DNA of 64,000 bases from Bacteroidota bacterium (GTDB lineage: Bacteria > Bacteroidota > Bacteroidia > UBA4408): the NCBI GenBank assembly GCA_016721765.1, contig JADKHO010000002.1, forward strand, positions 744,001-808,000, read 5' to 3'. The translations under genes were made by a program, and so were the position numbers. The notes under the pieces were generated by a model. The model did not search any database and was not told the origin of the DNA. It saw only the letters and a list, made by a program, of their open reading frames with translations. This document shows, piece by piece, positions 1 to 9,829 of the stretch; position 1 is the stretch's first letter, and every line of letters begins with the position of its first letter.

Positions 1-466
1 CATCCGTTTTTACAAGCAGACTGGCATCCAAAAAAGTAGATTTCAGTTTTTGTGATGTGAAATAATGCGCTATAATCTTCGCTGCAAACAATTCGCCATG
101 GCTGCAAACAAAGTCGAGTGTTCGCTGTGAAAGTTCCTTTACCAAAAATACACCGTGCAATAAATCCTGCAGGGCTGCAAAGCGCATTTCCATAAATTCA
201 TACAATGCCTTTTCCTGCTTCAATCCCAACTCATTGGCAGTTTTGAGGTGCCTTTGCTTTATTTTTTGAAATAGGTCAAGGTATGAATTATCCTGTGTGG
301 CTGCCAACTGACTCACCTTAATTAAATCGTCGGTAACACCTCCAAATGCCGAAAATACAACTGCCAGCTTTTTCTCTGCTCGATACTGTTGCTCAATAAT
401 TTTGGCTACCCCCTTTATCCGTTCAGCTGTTGCAACCGAACTCCCCCCGAATTTTAGAACTATCAT
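1..466 (-). CDS. Aspartate kinase, N-terminal part (3' end outside window)
   Basis: Reading the minus strand from the ATG at 464-466 gives a protein starting MIVLKFGGSSVATAERIKG, the phosphate-binding KFGGSSVA signature of aspartokinases, followed by SAFGGVTDDLI and RTLDFVCSHGE, both typical of the amino-acid kinase domain. About 155 codons are visible and the frame is open to the window edge. Aspartokinase phosphorylates aspartate at the head of lysine, threonine and methionine synthesis in the cytoplasm. Many Bacteroidota carry it fused to homoserine dehydrogenase (ThrA); whether this one is fused cannot be seen. It is divergent from the AsmA-like gene, with about 100 bases between the starts. 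Confidence 0.9.
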   Translation of the reverse strand, partial: MIVLKFGGSSVATAERIKGVAKIIEQQYRAEKKLAVVFSAFGGVTDDLIKVSQLAATQDNSYLDLFQKIKQRHLKTANELGLKQEKALYEFMEMRFAALQDLLHGVFLVKELSQRTLDFVCSHGELFAAKIIAHYFTSQKLKSTFLDASLLVKTD

Positions 467-534
467 AAATTAAAATCTGAAAACTATTCCTTTCAAAAAT
501 AGAAAAATTATATTCACTTATCCTCTAAAAATGG

Positions 535-542
535 TAATTTTG
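535..542 (+). promoter_or_regulatory. Promoter -7 element (TAnnTTTG) of the AsmA-like gene
   Basis: TAATTTTG matches the Bacteroidota -7 consensus TAnnTTTG and ends 24 bases before the ATG at 567. No TTG is seen at the -33 position. It decides the start of the gene: an in-frame ATG at 531 would lie upstream of the promoter element. Confidence 0.6.
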
Positions 543-566
543 CTTGACTTTTTACCAAAACACATT

Positions 567-3242
567 ATGAAAAAATTTCTTAAGATTTCCGGAATAACCA
601 TAGCTCTTTTATTAATTCTTATCGTTTCACTCCCTTTTCTATTTAAAGATAAAATTGTAGCCAAAATAAAGGAGGAAGCAAATAAAAACCTCAATGCAAA
701 GTTAGATTTTGGCAATTTTGATTTAACACTCATCAGCAGTTTTCCCGATTTTAAATTCACACTTCATGACCTAAGTATAGTGGGAGTTGATGCCTTTGCG
801 GGCGATACGCTAATTGCTTCCGATGTTATTTCACTTAATATTAATTTAATGAGTGTAATAAAAGGTAGCCAGTATAAAATTAACTCAATTGTGCTGGATC
901 ATCCCTCCATCCTTGCAAAAGTGTTGAAGGACGGAAAAGCAAATTGGGACATAACTAAACCCGATTCCAGTGCTGCTGCCCCAAGCTCCGAATCCGCTCC
1001 CTTTAAAATGACCTTGAAAAATTTTGAAATCATTGCAGGAAACATTGTGTACGATGATGCGGAAATGGGTTTTAAAACCGTGCTAAAAAATATGAATCAT
1101 CAACTTAGCGGGGATTTTAGCGCGGATGAATTTGAACTCAAAACCCTTACCGATATTGAACAATTTACCATGGCCTATGGCGGAATGAATTACTTAAGCA
1201 AAGTAAAAACCGTAATCAAGGCCGACCTGGATGCCAACATGCCCCAATTTAAATTTACTTTTAAAAACAATGAATTTAGTTTGAATGAATTGGTATTTGG
1301 ACTCGACGGATATTTTGCAATGCCCAAAGAAGACATGGATATGGACTTAAAATTTGTGGCTAAAAAAGCGGATTTCAAAAGCTTTCTTTCGCTCATTCCC
1401 GGTACCTACACAAAGGATTTTGCAAATATAAAAACATCCGGGAAGCTTGCTCTTGATGGCTTTGTGAAAGGTATTTATAACGATAAACGCATGCCGGCAT
1501 TCGGGGTAAAAATAAATGTAGACAATGCCATGTTTAAATATCCAAGCTTACCCAAATCTGTAAATAATATTTGGGTTGATGCCAACATCAGCAACAAAGA
1601 CGGAGAACCCGATCATACCTTAATTGACATCAAAAAATTCCATCTCGAAATGGCCGAAAACCCTGTGGATATTCGTATGCATATTGCCACTCCGGTAAGT
1701 GATCCCAACATCGACGGCGACATAAAAGGAAAATTAGTTTTGAATTCAGTAAAAGAATTTATTCCGCTTGAAGCCGATCAAAAATTAAGCGGAACCATTA
1801 TTGCTGACATTGCCCTGAAAGGAAAAATGAGCAGCATCGATAAAAAACAATATCAGGATTTTACAGCAAAAGGGCAATTAATTGTGTTGGATTTAGATTA
1901 CAAAAGTAAAGACACACCTTATGGAGTGCTGATTAATAAAGCTTATCTAAACTTTAGTCCGCAGATGGCGGAGTTGACACAATTTGATGCACGTCTTGGG
2001 AAAAGCGATATGACAGCTAACGGAAAAATGGAAAACTTTTTGGCCTATGCTTTAAAAGATGATTTGTTAAAAGGTGAATTTAATTTAACATCCAACTTGA
2101 TTGATTTAAATGAATTAATGGGCCCGGATGAAGCTCCCGCTGCGGCGGATACAGCAAGTTCAGAAATGGTGGCAGTTCCTTCCAATTTAGATTTTACGAT
2201 GAATGCAACAATTGGAAAATTGCTTTACAGCAATATGGAAATGACCAATGTAGCCGGTGCTGTTAAAGTGAAAGATGCGGTTGCAAAGATGGAAAATGTG
2301 AAAATGAATTTACTCGATGGCAGCATGGTAATGAGTGGAAGTTACGATACTAAAAATTTGAAAAGACCTTTAATGGACTTCGATTTAAACATTAACGATT
2401 GGGACCTTTCTAAAACCTATAAAACATTTAATACCATCGAAAAACTTGCACCCATTGCCAAATATGCAAGTGGCAAATTTTCAACAACAATTCAACTGGC
2501 TTCGGCAATGGACGATAAAATGAATTTGGACATGAAATCCTTAAACGGATACGGTAAACTTCAAACAAAAAGCGTTATTGTATCCGGCTTTGAGCCGCTG
2601 AATAAAGTGGCCGATGCCATTAAAATGGAACAATACAAAAAAATGGATTTGAGCAATACTAACCTATCCTTCAAGTTTAAAGACGGAAAAGTAAACATCG
2701 ATCCCTTTGATGTGAAACTTGGAAACAGCAAAGTGAACATTGGCGGTAGCAATGGTTTTGATGAGAGCATTGATTATGTTATGAAATTCGAAATTCCGCG
2801 CGCCGAAATGGGTGGACAGGCGAATGCCATGTTAGAAAGTATTGTGTCGCAAGCCAACAGCAAAGGCACCAATTTAAGTTTGGGCGATAAAGTTAACCTC
2901 GATGTTTTGGTTACAGGAACTGTTAGCAAACCCTTGGTAAAAGCAGGCTTAAATAAAAGCGGAACCAAACTTATAGACAATTTGAAAGATCAAGCGAAAG
3001 CCGAATTCGACAAACAAAAAGCGGAGTTGGAAGCAAAAGCAAGAGCCGAAGCCGACAAACTAAAAGCGCAAGGTCAGGCGGAACTAGATGCACAAAAAGC
3101 AAAAGCACAAGCCGAAATCGATCGTCAGAAAAAAGAGGCGGAAGCAAGAGCTAAAGCGGAAGCCGACAAATTAAAAAAAGAAGCCGAAGAAAAAGCCAAA
3201 CAAGAAGCAAAGAAAAAACTGAACGGATTGTTTGGGAAATAA
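567..3242 (+). CDS. AsmA-like envelope protein with charged C-terminal tail
   Basis: An 891-residue protein with one N-terminal membrane segment (about residues 4-25) followed by a long beta-rich body rich in G.....D....L..V patterns, as in AsmA/DUF748-type bridge-like proteins that link inner and outer membranes and take part in lipid or outer-membrane homeostasis. A linker rich in Ser, Ala and Pro lies near residues 133-145. The last 80 residues are a Lys/Glu/Ala-rich helix with repeated EADKLK and AKAQAE units, probably a coiled coil. I chose the ATG at 567 (MKKFLKISG) over 531 because it puts the membrane segment at the terminus and follows the -7 element. The family assignment is from fold-like pattern; the exact function is not known. 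Confidence 0.75.
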   Translation: MKKFLKISGITIALLLILIVSLPFLFKDKIVAKIKEEANKNLNAKLDFGNFDLTLISSFPDFKFTLHDLSIVGVDAFAGDTLIASDVISLNINLMSVIKGSQYKINSIVLDHPSILAKVLKDGKANWDITKPDSSAAAPSSESAPFKMTLKNFEIIAGNIVYDDAEMGFKTVLKNMNHQLSGDFSADEFELKTLTDIEQFTMAYGGMNYLSKVKTVIKADLDANMPQFKFTFKNNEFSLNELVFGLDGYFAMPKEDMDMDLKFVAKKADFKSFLSLIPGTYTKDFANIKTSGKLALDGFVKGIYNDKRMPAFGVKINVDNAMFKYPSLPKSVNNIWVDANISNKDGEPDHTLIDIKKFHLEMAENPVDIRMHIATPVSDPNIDGDIKGKLVLNSVKEFIPLEADQKLSGTIIADIALKGKMSSIDKKQYQDFTAKGQLIVLDLDYKSKDTPYGVLINKAYLNFSPQMAELTQFDARLGKSDMTANGKMENFLAYALKDDLLKGEFNLTSNLIDLNELMGPDEAPAAADTASSEMVAVPSNLDFTMNATIGKLLYSNMEMTNVAGAVKVKDAVAKMENVKMNLLDGSMVMSGSYDTKNLKRPLMDFDLNINDWDLSKTYKTFNTIEKLAPIAKYASGKFSTTIQLASAMDDKMNLDMKSLNGYGKLQTKSVIVSGFEPLNKVADAIKMEQYKKMDLSNTNLSFKFKDGKVNIDPFDVKLGNSKVNIGGSNGFDESIDYVMKFEIPRAEMGGQANAMLESIVSQANSKGTNLSLGDKVNLDVLVTGTVSKPLVKAGLNKSGTKLIDNLKDQAKAEFDKQKAELEAKARAEADKLKAQGQAELDAQKAKAQAEIDRQKKEAEARAKAEADKLKKEAEEKAKQEAKKKLNGLFGK

Positions 3243-3385
3243 TAAATAACCCAAAAGTCGTGCTACAAAGCTATCCACATTAATGCGTCTTATATGTAAG
3301 CAAGGTATTTATGAAAATAAACATGCAATATTTATTTCTTGCCTCGAATGTTGCATGCGCAGTGCTATTTTCCTCAATTTAATTT

Positions 3386-5350
3386 ATGAATAAACTAATT
3401 TTCATTTTATTTATTTTCTCTACCCGTATTTGCGCTCAAGACGAAAAAACTGCCTGCAAAGCCATCGAGAATACTAAAGCTCAGAAACTCTACGAAAAGG
3501 GAATCGACAAAAAAAAATATGATTTCAAAGAGCGTAAAGATTTTTTACTAAAAGCCATTGAAGAGGAGCCGGACTATGCCGAAGCACTTAATGCCCTTGG
3601 TAATTGTGCCGTTACAGTTGCCAAAGGCGATGGAACTTCCTTTGCTCCCGCCAAAAAATATTTCGAAAAAGCAATTGAACTTTGTCCGGATGTAAATGCT
3701 TATGCCTATTTCTATTTAGGTTTGATTGCCTATGGTGGCGATAAATATGAAGATGCGGCAAAACACATGCAAAAGTTTTTGACTTATGATGAAAGCACCA
3801 AAAAAGATGAGGATTATAACAAAGCCTCAAGCATTGTAAAGGAAGCAAAATTTTTTGCCGAAGTTTATAAAAACCCTGTCCCCTTCGATCCCAAGCCGGT
3901 AAAGGGAATTTGTACGTATGAAGATGAATTTTTGGCCATGATGTCGCCCGACAATGAGCAACTTTATTTTACCAAACGCTTTATGAAACAGGGCCGGAAC
4001 GAACTTACGCCGCATCAGGTAGAAGAATTTGAATTTGCCGAAAAAAGTGGAGATGCTTACACCAACGTAAAAGCTCTGGAGCCCCCATTTAACGTAGGCG
4101 ATAATTATGGTGGCACCACCTTCTCGCTCGATAACAAACACATGTACATTACCATGTGTAAGCCCGACAAACGCGGCGTTATGAATTGTGATATTTTTAG
4201 TTCTGATTTAATTGACGGAGTATGGACCGAATTAAAAGACTTAGGGCCGAATGTAAATACCGCCGACGGCTGGGAATCGCAACCTACGCTTTCTTCAGAC
4301 GGAAGAATATTATATTTTGCCAGTGCGCGTGCCGACAGTAAAGGGATGGATATTTACAAAAGCGAAAAAGATGAAAAAGGGGAATGGTTACCTGCTCAAA
4401 ACTTAGGCGCGCCGGTTAACACAGAAGGAAATGAAAAATCTCCCTTTATTCATTCCGATAGTCAAACGCTGTATTTTAGTAGCGATGGACAACCTGGCTT
4501 AGGTGGTTTTGATATTTTTTACACCAAACTCGACATGAGCACTTTTAATTGGAAAGTTCCCAAAAATATAGGTTACCCAATTAATACAGACAAAGATGAA
4601 CTTGGATTTTTTGTGAGTACGGATGGACATATCGGGTATTTTTCATCCAATCAATTAAAAGGTAAAGGAACCGGCGGATACGATGTATTTTATTTTGAGC
4701 TATATAAAGAAGCACGTCCCGAAAAAATAATATTCATCAAAGGCGAAATCAAAGACGAATCGAATGCGAGTCTTGCACATGCTCGTGTGGAATTAAAAAA
4801 TCTTGATTCAAAAAAAATTACTACCATCGAAGTCGACTCTGTGAGCGGAACGTATGCCGCAGTTATGACAGTGAAAAACAATGAAGATGTATTGCTCACC
4901 ATTAAAAATCCGGGTTCTACATTTACATCGCAAGTGATACACGCCAGTGATTCCACAATAGGTAAACCACAAAAATTAAATGTAAGTATTGATTCCATAA
5001 AGGTTGGGAACACTTACAAAATCAATAATATAAACTACAAAACCGGTTCAGCCGATTTAACGCCGGAGAGTAAAATAATTGTGGAGGAATTTGCCAATTA
5101 CCTCAAAGATAATCCAAGCATCAAAATCGAAATTCATGGACATACAGACAATGCCGGCGCTCCTGCAACCAATTTGGCGCTAAGTACCGATAGAGCCTTT
5201 ACTGTTTACGATGTGTTGCAACAAAACAGCATTTCTAAAGAACGCATGAGTTATAAAGGCTTTGGTGGCACCAAGCCCCTTGCCAATAATGCAACAGAAG
5301 CAGGTAAAGCACAAAATAGAAGGACAGAGTTTGTGGTGCTGGCAAATTAA
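3386..5350 (+). CDS. PorE-like OmpA-family protein with TPR and PD40 propeller
   Basis: 654 residues. A signal peptide (about 1-17, ending near CAQ) is followed by TPR-like helices (about 25-165), PD40/WD40-like propeller repeats (about 177-430, e.g. PTLSSDGRILYFAS and LYFSSDGQPGLGGFDI), a carboxypeptidase-regulatory-like fold (about 448-540) and a C-terminal OmpA domain (about 548-652) with the peptidoglycan-binding pattern HGHTDN...LS..RA. This order is that of PorE, the periplasmic, peptidoglycan-anchored component of the type IX secretion system described in Porphyromonas gingivalis; related proteins of unknown role share it. The several T9SS cargo genes nearby fit, but the T9SS assignment is inference from architecture. 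Confidence 0.75.
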   Translation: MNKLIFILFIFSTRICAQDEKTACKAIENTKAQKLYEKGIDKKKYDFKERKDFLLKAIEEEPDYAEALNALGNCAVTVAKGDGTSFAPAKKYFEKAIELCPDVNAYAYFYLGLIAYGGDKYEDAAKHMQKFLTYDESTKKDEDYNKASSIVKEAKFFAEVYKNPVPFDPKPVKGICTYEDEFLAMMSPDNEQLYFTKRFMKQGRNELTPHQVEEFEFAEKSGDAYTNVKALEPPFNVGDNYGGTTFSLDNKHMYITMCKPDKRGVMNCDIFSSDLIDGVWTELKDLGPNVNTADGWESQPTLSSDGRILYFASARADSKGMDIYKSEKDEKGEWLPAQNLGAPVNTEGNEKSPFIHSDSQTLYFSSDGQPGLGGFDIFYTKLDMSTFNWKVPKNIGYPINTDKDELGFFVSTDGHIGYFSSNQLKGKGTGGYDVFYFELYKEARPEKIIFIKGEIKDESNASLAHARVELKNLDSKKITTIEVDSVSGTYAAVMTVKNNEDVLLTIKNPGSTFTSQVIHASDSTIGKPQKLNVSIDSIKVGNTYKINNINYKTGSADLTPESKIIVEEFANYLKDNPSIKIEIHGHTDNAGAPATNLALSTDRAFTVYDVLQQNSISKERMSYKGFGGTKPLANNATEAGKAQNRRTEFVVLAN

Positions 5351-5380
5351 TACGCTTTTTATATAATCAAATCCGCTAAA

Positions 5381-5980
5381 ATGAATTTCCTCGCTCACTT
5401 ATACCTTTCCGGTGATTCTGAAGGCTTGCTTATTGGTAATTTTATTGCCGATGCTGTGAAAGGAAAAGCGCATGAAAAATTCTCGGAGCCTATTCAAAAG
5501 GGAATTATTTTGCACCGGAGGATTGATATGTTTACGGATTCTCACCCCATCGTTTTACAAAGCTGTAAGCGCCTTTGGGATAAATATCGTCATTATTCTC
5601 CCGTAATTATTGATATTTTTTACGATCATTTTTTAGCGGCCAATTGGAAATATTATTCCAATATCCCACTCGAAAAATTTGCTGATGATAGCTACCGCTT
5701 GATGGAGAACAACTTGAACATTTTTCCTGAAAAGATAAAAATTATGTTGCCCTACATGAGCAAACACAACTGGTTGGTGATGTATGCTCAAGTAGAAGGT
5801 ATTCGCAAAACCTTAACGGGAATGTCGCGCCGAACGCCTTTTGAATCGGGAATGGAAACTGCAGTGGAGAGCTTGGTGGAACATTATCCACTTTTTAAAA
5901 ATGAATTTGAATTATTCTTTGAAGAACTAAGAACCTACGTTGCCGGGGAGATTATAAAACTAAATCAAGTCGGAGTATAA
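5381..5980 (+). CDS. AcpH-like acyl carrier protein phosphodiesterase (DUF479)
   Basis: A 199-residue protein starting MNFLAHLYLSGDSEGLLIGN, the start typical of the ACP phosphodiesterase family (DUF479), with GIILHRRIDMFTDSHP and conserved His/Asp residues of this HD-like fold. In E. coli AcpH removes 4'-phosphopantetheine from acyl carrier protein; many Bacteroidota homologues are annotated only by similarity. It starts 30 bases after the PorE-like stop, so it may share its transcript. Length matches the family (about 190-200). Confidence 0.8.
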   Translation: MNFLAHLYLSGDSEGLLIGNFIADAVKGKAHEKFSEPIQKGIILHRRIDMFTDSHPIVLQSCKRLWDKYRHYSPVIIDIFYDHFLAANWKYYSNIPLEKFADDSYRLMENNLNIFPEKIKIMLPYMSKHNWLVMYAQVEGIRKTLTGMSRRTPFESGMETAVESLVEHYPLFKNEFELFFEELRTYVAGEIIKLNQVGV

Positions 5981-6012
5981 TTTAATTAGTGCAAATAATC
6001 AGCTGAAAAATA

Positions 6013-6053
6013 GAACACGGATGGCGCGGATGATTATGATTTACGCGGATTTA
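6013..6053. repeat. Dispersed GAAC-type intergenic repeat, solo copy
   Basis: An intergenic stretch starting GAACACGGATGGCGCGGATG and containing GATGATTATGAT and ACGCGGATTTA. It belongs to the same family as the arms flanking the GxxExxY gene at 41806 and 42306. It is followed at about 6112-6150 by a second element rich in CTCTGCG/CCGCG/TTTGCGG, similar to short intergenic repeats common in Bacteroidota. No gene is seen in 5981-6194. Confidence 0.55.
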
Positions 6054-6194
6054 TTTGCGATTAATTTTACAGTAGTTTTTTTGAGGGAGACAATTTGCAT
6101 TTATTATTTTATCTCTGCGTCCTCCGCGCCTACTCTGCGAGTTTTGCGGTATGAAATTCATCTATACTGATAAAAAAGTAGTCACAAAATAAAA

Positions 6195-8806
6195 TTACTC
6201 CACCACCAATTTCCCAATCGCAATGATTCCATTTTTTGAATAAATCTTATAAAAATACACGCCATTGCTAAGTCCTGCACGTGATACACTAAAGTGCTTT
6301 TCTGTTAGTTTATCAAAGCTCCTTAATTTTTTACCCATTACATCTTGCAGCTCAAACGAGTAAATTTCGTTGCTGTTAGTGCTGTTGATAAAGAAATTAG
6401 TTTCGTCTTTAAATGGATTGGGATATACACTTACCCCAGAATTTGCAAGTTGTTCGCGCAATCCCACTGTTGAATAAATTGTATTCATCACCGTATTCGT
6501 TACCACTGCCGCATTAAAATCAAAATAAATATAAGCAGTATTGGCAATCACAGTCCCTATCGGATTGTTCGATTTTTGACGTACGGTGTAAGTAAAATAA
6601 CCATTGCTACCTTCTAAATTCACATTGCTATCTGGCAATAAAATATTGTCAAAGCGAAACGTCAAAACTCCTTGCCCACTCAAATCAAAAGTATAAGGAT
6701 GGCTTGCAGCTCCCGGAACAATTGTGGCAGGATTTAAGAATGGTGAAAGCGTATCAATAACTACAACCGTAAAAGCAGTATCATTTCCGGTGTTCTGAAA
6801 TCGAATGGTGTAAGTTAACAGCGAATCACTTGCTAAAATATTTCCATTGGCACCAATTCCAACAGGAAAAACTGCTTTATCATTCGGATCTAAAGAACCT
6901 GTAACCGGTTCACAACGAGAAAGAACATTATCGCCCGGATAACAATCACCGGAGCTTGGACTAATTTCAAAATAAGAACACAAAGAATCATGAATACCAA
7001 AAGTAGCAGGGATTGTAAAAAAAGCTTCAGGCTTGGTTGTCCAATTCCAAATACTTGCGGGAGGAACATTGTTAAACGTCCATTCTATCTTATGCTGCGC
7101 CGGATAATGCACTCCCCCTTGCGTACAACTCGTGTAAATTAATGCCGAATCATATACAAATGTAATTACTGCATTTTGTGGATTGGGACCATGATTGTAA
7201 TAACACATCCAATAGTGTTTCGAAAAGCCTGGATTTGCGCTGTTCCAGCCGGGATGCAATGTTAAATCAAAGTTACCTCCTACTGACTCATAAGCGAAAT
7301 TATTATTGTGCGAAGTATCACCGTGCTGATTAAAGTTTACATTAATACTTCCATTTGCTGGGCAGGTTAAAACAGTCTGGCAGCTATTGTTAAAGCCAGA
7401 AACCATTATAACATTGTTCATGGAGTCAGCATGTATTATAAAGTCGCCATTAGAATCTGTATATCCATACAAATTCCCCGGGTTTGAATAAACTATTTTA
7501 CCTGAAATTCCTGCTTCCCCGCTATCCTGAATGCAATTACCATTAAGATCATTATATATTTTGCCCTTAATAATATTGTGACAATCAGAAAGAATATAAA
7601 CTGAGCCAGGACTCTGACAACCGATTGAATCGGTAACCACAACTGTATAAAAACCTCCAACCAAATTTGATGCAACGGCGCTTGCTTGATGCGCCGAATC
7701 GCTCCATAAATAAGTGAATGGTCAACCAGTTGGCAACGGTTCCACATTTGCAGTAGGCGTTCCACCTGATCTAGGCAATTGACATGGTAGGTATAGGAAA
7801 AACCGAAACGTATAAATGGTTACCATGTAAGACAGGGTTATAATTTTAAGAGCCTAGTACAATCCGTCTCCCAAATAGGTATAAGGCCGCTTCACGGTAA
7901 AATGTATACATTGCCCCGAACTTGTTCAAATAATTAATATTACAATGAATCTAAACATTTGTAGGTCCACTATTTTGATTAACAATAAGGGGAGAACCAC
8001 CAATAACATTCACTGTTAGGAATATTGAACCTGAAAGGGGACTTCCTAAACAATTTAAATTTATTAATGTATCCAGCCAAGATTGATAAAATACCTATAT
8101 GCTGCTTCATATAAAAGGTTAAACAGGCAGCTCCATCCTAATTCTGTCAAATGCAAGCCTGACAACCAATAACTAACTTGCCATTAATCCTGGCATAAGA
8201 GTAGCCATGGGATTATTTTGTCCGATTAGGATTTCCAAAATATGTATAAGGAGGAAATCCACAATTGTTGCATTAAATAAAATCCAATTTGCACCCAAGA
8301 TTATTAGAACAATCTAAAGGCACAAAATAAACATAATTAACTTATCAGGGCGGATAATAATTGCAATCAAATGGACCGTGAATATAAACGTAGTTGCTGA
8401 GGATCACAAAAAGTCGGTTGGGCCATTAACTATGTCCAAACAATATATGCAGAAGGAAATCTGCTACTAATGAGATTTACCACAAATTAAAAGGAAAATG
8501 TTCGAACATCAGGATTCAACAGCATGTCTCAAAGTAGATAAATTAAACTATCAAAGGATGTATGCAATAGTATCAACTCCAGTAAAACCCAAATGGGAGT
8601 GAAAAATCACCATCCGATTTAATGCAAGTACCATTACTGAGCAATTAATAGGTGCCAATGGACCTCCAAATTGCTGGAATCATAGACAAATGTCATTAAA
8701 ATCATTTGAGGAAATTTACGCACAGCGTAATGATTGTTCAAATATTTGGCAGTGTGAAATTAATGCACAAAATTAAGAGAAGAGTGAGTGTTGTTTTAGC
8801 TGTCAT
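6195..8806 (-). pseudogene. T9SS-sorted SprB-repeat/DUF7619-like surface protein, 5' half frameshifted
   Basis: The 3' part (about 7720-6195) is one clean frame: the tail of an SprB-type repeat (YLWSDSAH ... GGFYTVVVTDSIGC), a short SdrD-B-like segment (GKIYNDLNGNCIQDSGEAGI), a DUF7619-like conserved-repeat domain (DPNDKAVFPVG ... LTYTIRFQNTGNDTAF) and a T9SS sorting domain (SVYPNPFKDETN to the end). The 5' end is visible at 8806-8741 as a signal peptide (MTAKTTLTLLLILC...). Between them the minus strand has pieces of coherent protein in different frames, such as GGFPPYTY near 8260-8235 and a stretch GSIFLTVNVIGGSPLIVN at about 8030-7975, interrupted by stops and frameshifts; one TGA (7724-7722) sits inside a GG.PFTYLW repeat. 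Either a decayed gene or a poorly sequenced segment. No typical start codon serves the intact 3' frame except an internal TTG. Confidence 0.7.
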
Positions 8807-8966
8807 TAAAATTTTAAATAAGAACCAAATAGGCTTTAAGTAAAACTAAAAAATATTTGCACCAAAAACCTATTGTTCAAATTAAAGTTAAGATATATTG
8901 ATAATTCAGATCTTATGGATTTTGAGATCAAATCAGCTTTTATCAGATAAATCAGAGTTGATATCT

Positions 8967-9797
8967 TTATAAAAAAGAACTCATTTCCAGTTGCATCTTT
9001 TTTGCCTCATCGGCAGCCATGGAAGCAAAATTTTCATCTGCAGAAGCAAAAATAATACTACGCGATGCATTCACCAAAAGGCCGCAATCTTTATTCATTC
9101 CGTATTTCACCACTTCACTCAAACTCCCGCCTTGAGCGCCTACACCGGGGACTAATAAAAAATGATTGGGAATAATGTTGCGTATTTCTTCAAGCATTTT
9201 TGGTCGAGTTGCTCCGGCAACATACATCATATTTTCAGCATTTCCCCATGCAGCACTCCGTTCTAAAACTCTTTGATAAAGTGGTAATGTTCCTTTTGAA
9301 TTGAATGTTGAATGGATTTCACTCAACTGAAAATCATCCGCACCTTTGTTTGAGGTGAGCGCAAGTAAAATAACCCATTTGTTGGGGTAAGTCAAAAATG
9401 GTTTTACCGAATCTTCTCCCATGTAGGGAGCAACTGTTACCGAATCAAATTGCAGCGTTTCAAAAAACGCTTTTGCATACAATTGAGAGGTGTTTCCAAT
9501 ATCTCCTCTTTTGGCATCTGCTATTGTAAAATGAGCCGGGTAATTGGTATTGAGGTATTGAATTGTTTTTTCTAAACTCTGCCAGCCTTTGGTGCCAAGG
9601 CTTTCGTAAAAAGCAGTATTGGGTTTATAGGCAACACAAAATTCATGTGTGGCATCAATGAGTTGCTTGTTGAATTCAAAAACGGGATCTTCACAAACGA
9701 GTAAATGCTTTGGGATTTTAGTAATATCGCTATCCAAGCCAATACACAAGAAGCTTTTCTTTTTTTGGATTTGATGAATGAGTTCAGCTCTTGTCAA
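8967..9797 (-). CDS. pyrF: Orotidine 5'-phosphate decarboxylase
   Basis: 276 residues, the longer PyrF form found in Bacteroidota and Myxococcota. It shows FLCIGLDSD near the N-terminus, the catalytic signature ADAKRGDIGNT (about residues 88-98) and the phosphate-binding PGVGAQGG near residue 217. The enzyme converts OMP to UMP, the last step of de novo pyrimidine synthesis. It begins 32 bases after the prfA stop in the same direction and is probably co-transcribed with it. Confidence 0.93.
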   Translation of the reverse strand: MTRAELIHQIQKKKSFLCIGLDSDITKIPKHLLVCEDPVFEFNKQLIDATHEFCVAYKPNTAFYESLGTKGWQSLEKTIQYLNTNYPAHFTIADAKRGDIGNTSQLYAKAFFETLQFDSVTVAPYMGEDSVKPFLTYPNKWVILLALTSNKGADDFQLSEIHSTFNSKGTLPLYQRVLERSAAWGNAENMMYVAGATRPKMLEEIRNIIPNHFLLVPGVGAQGGSLSEVVKYGMNKDCGLLVNASRSIIFASADENFASMAADEAKKMQLEMSSFL

Positions 9798-9829
9798 CTT
9801 AAAAAGGTATAAGAAACAATGGTTTATTC

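Noticed and set aside
531..566. ATG at 531 as start of the AsmA-like gene
   Set aside because: It overlaps the -7 promoter box and would put twelve extra residues before a normal membrane anchor.
7493..7765. 90-codon minus-strand frame overlapping the broken surface-protein gene
   Set aside because: It is the alternative frame of the SprB-like segment; the protein in the other frame matches repeat consensus.
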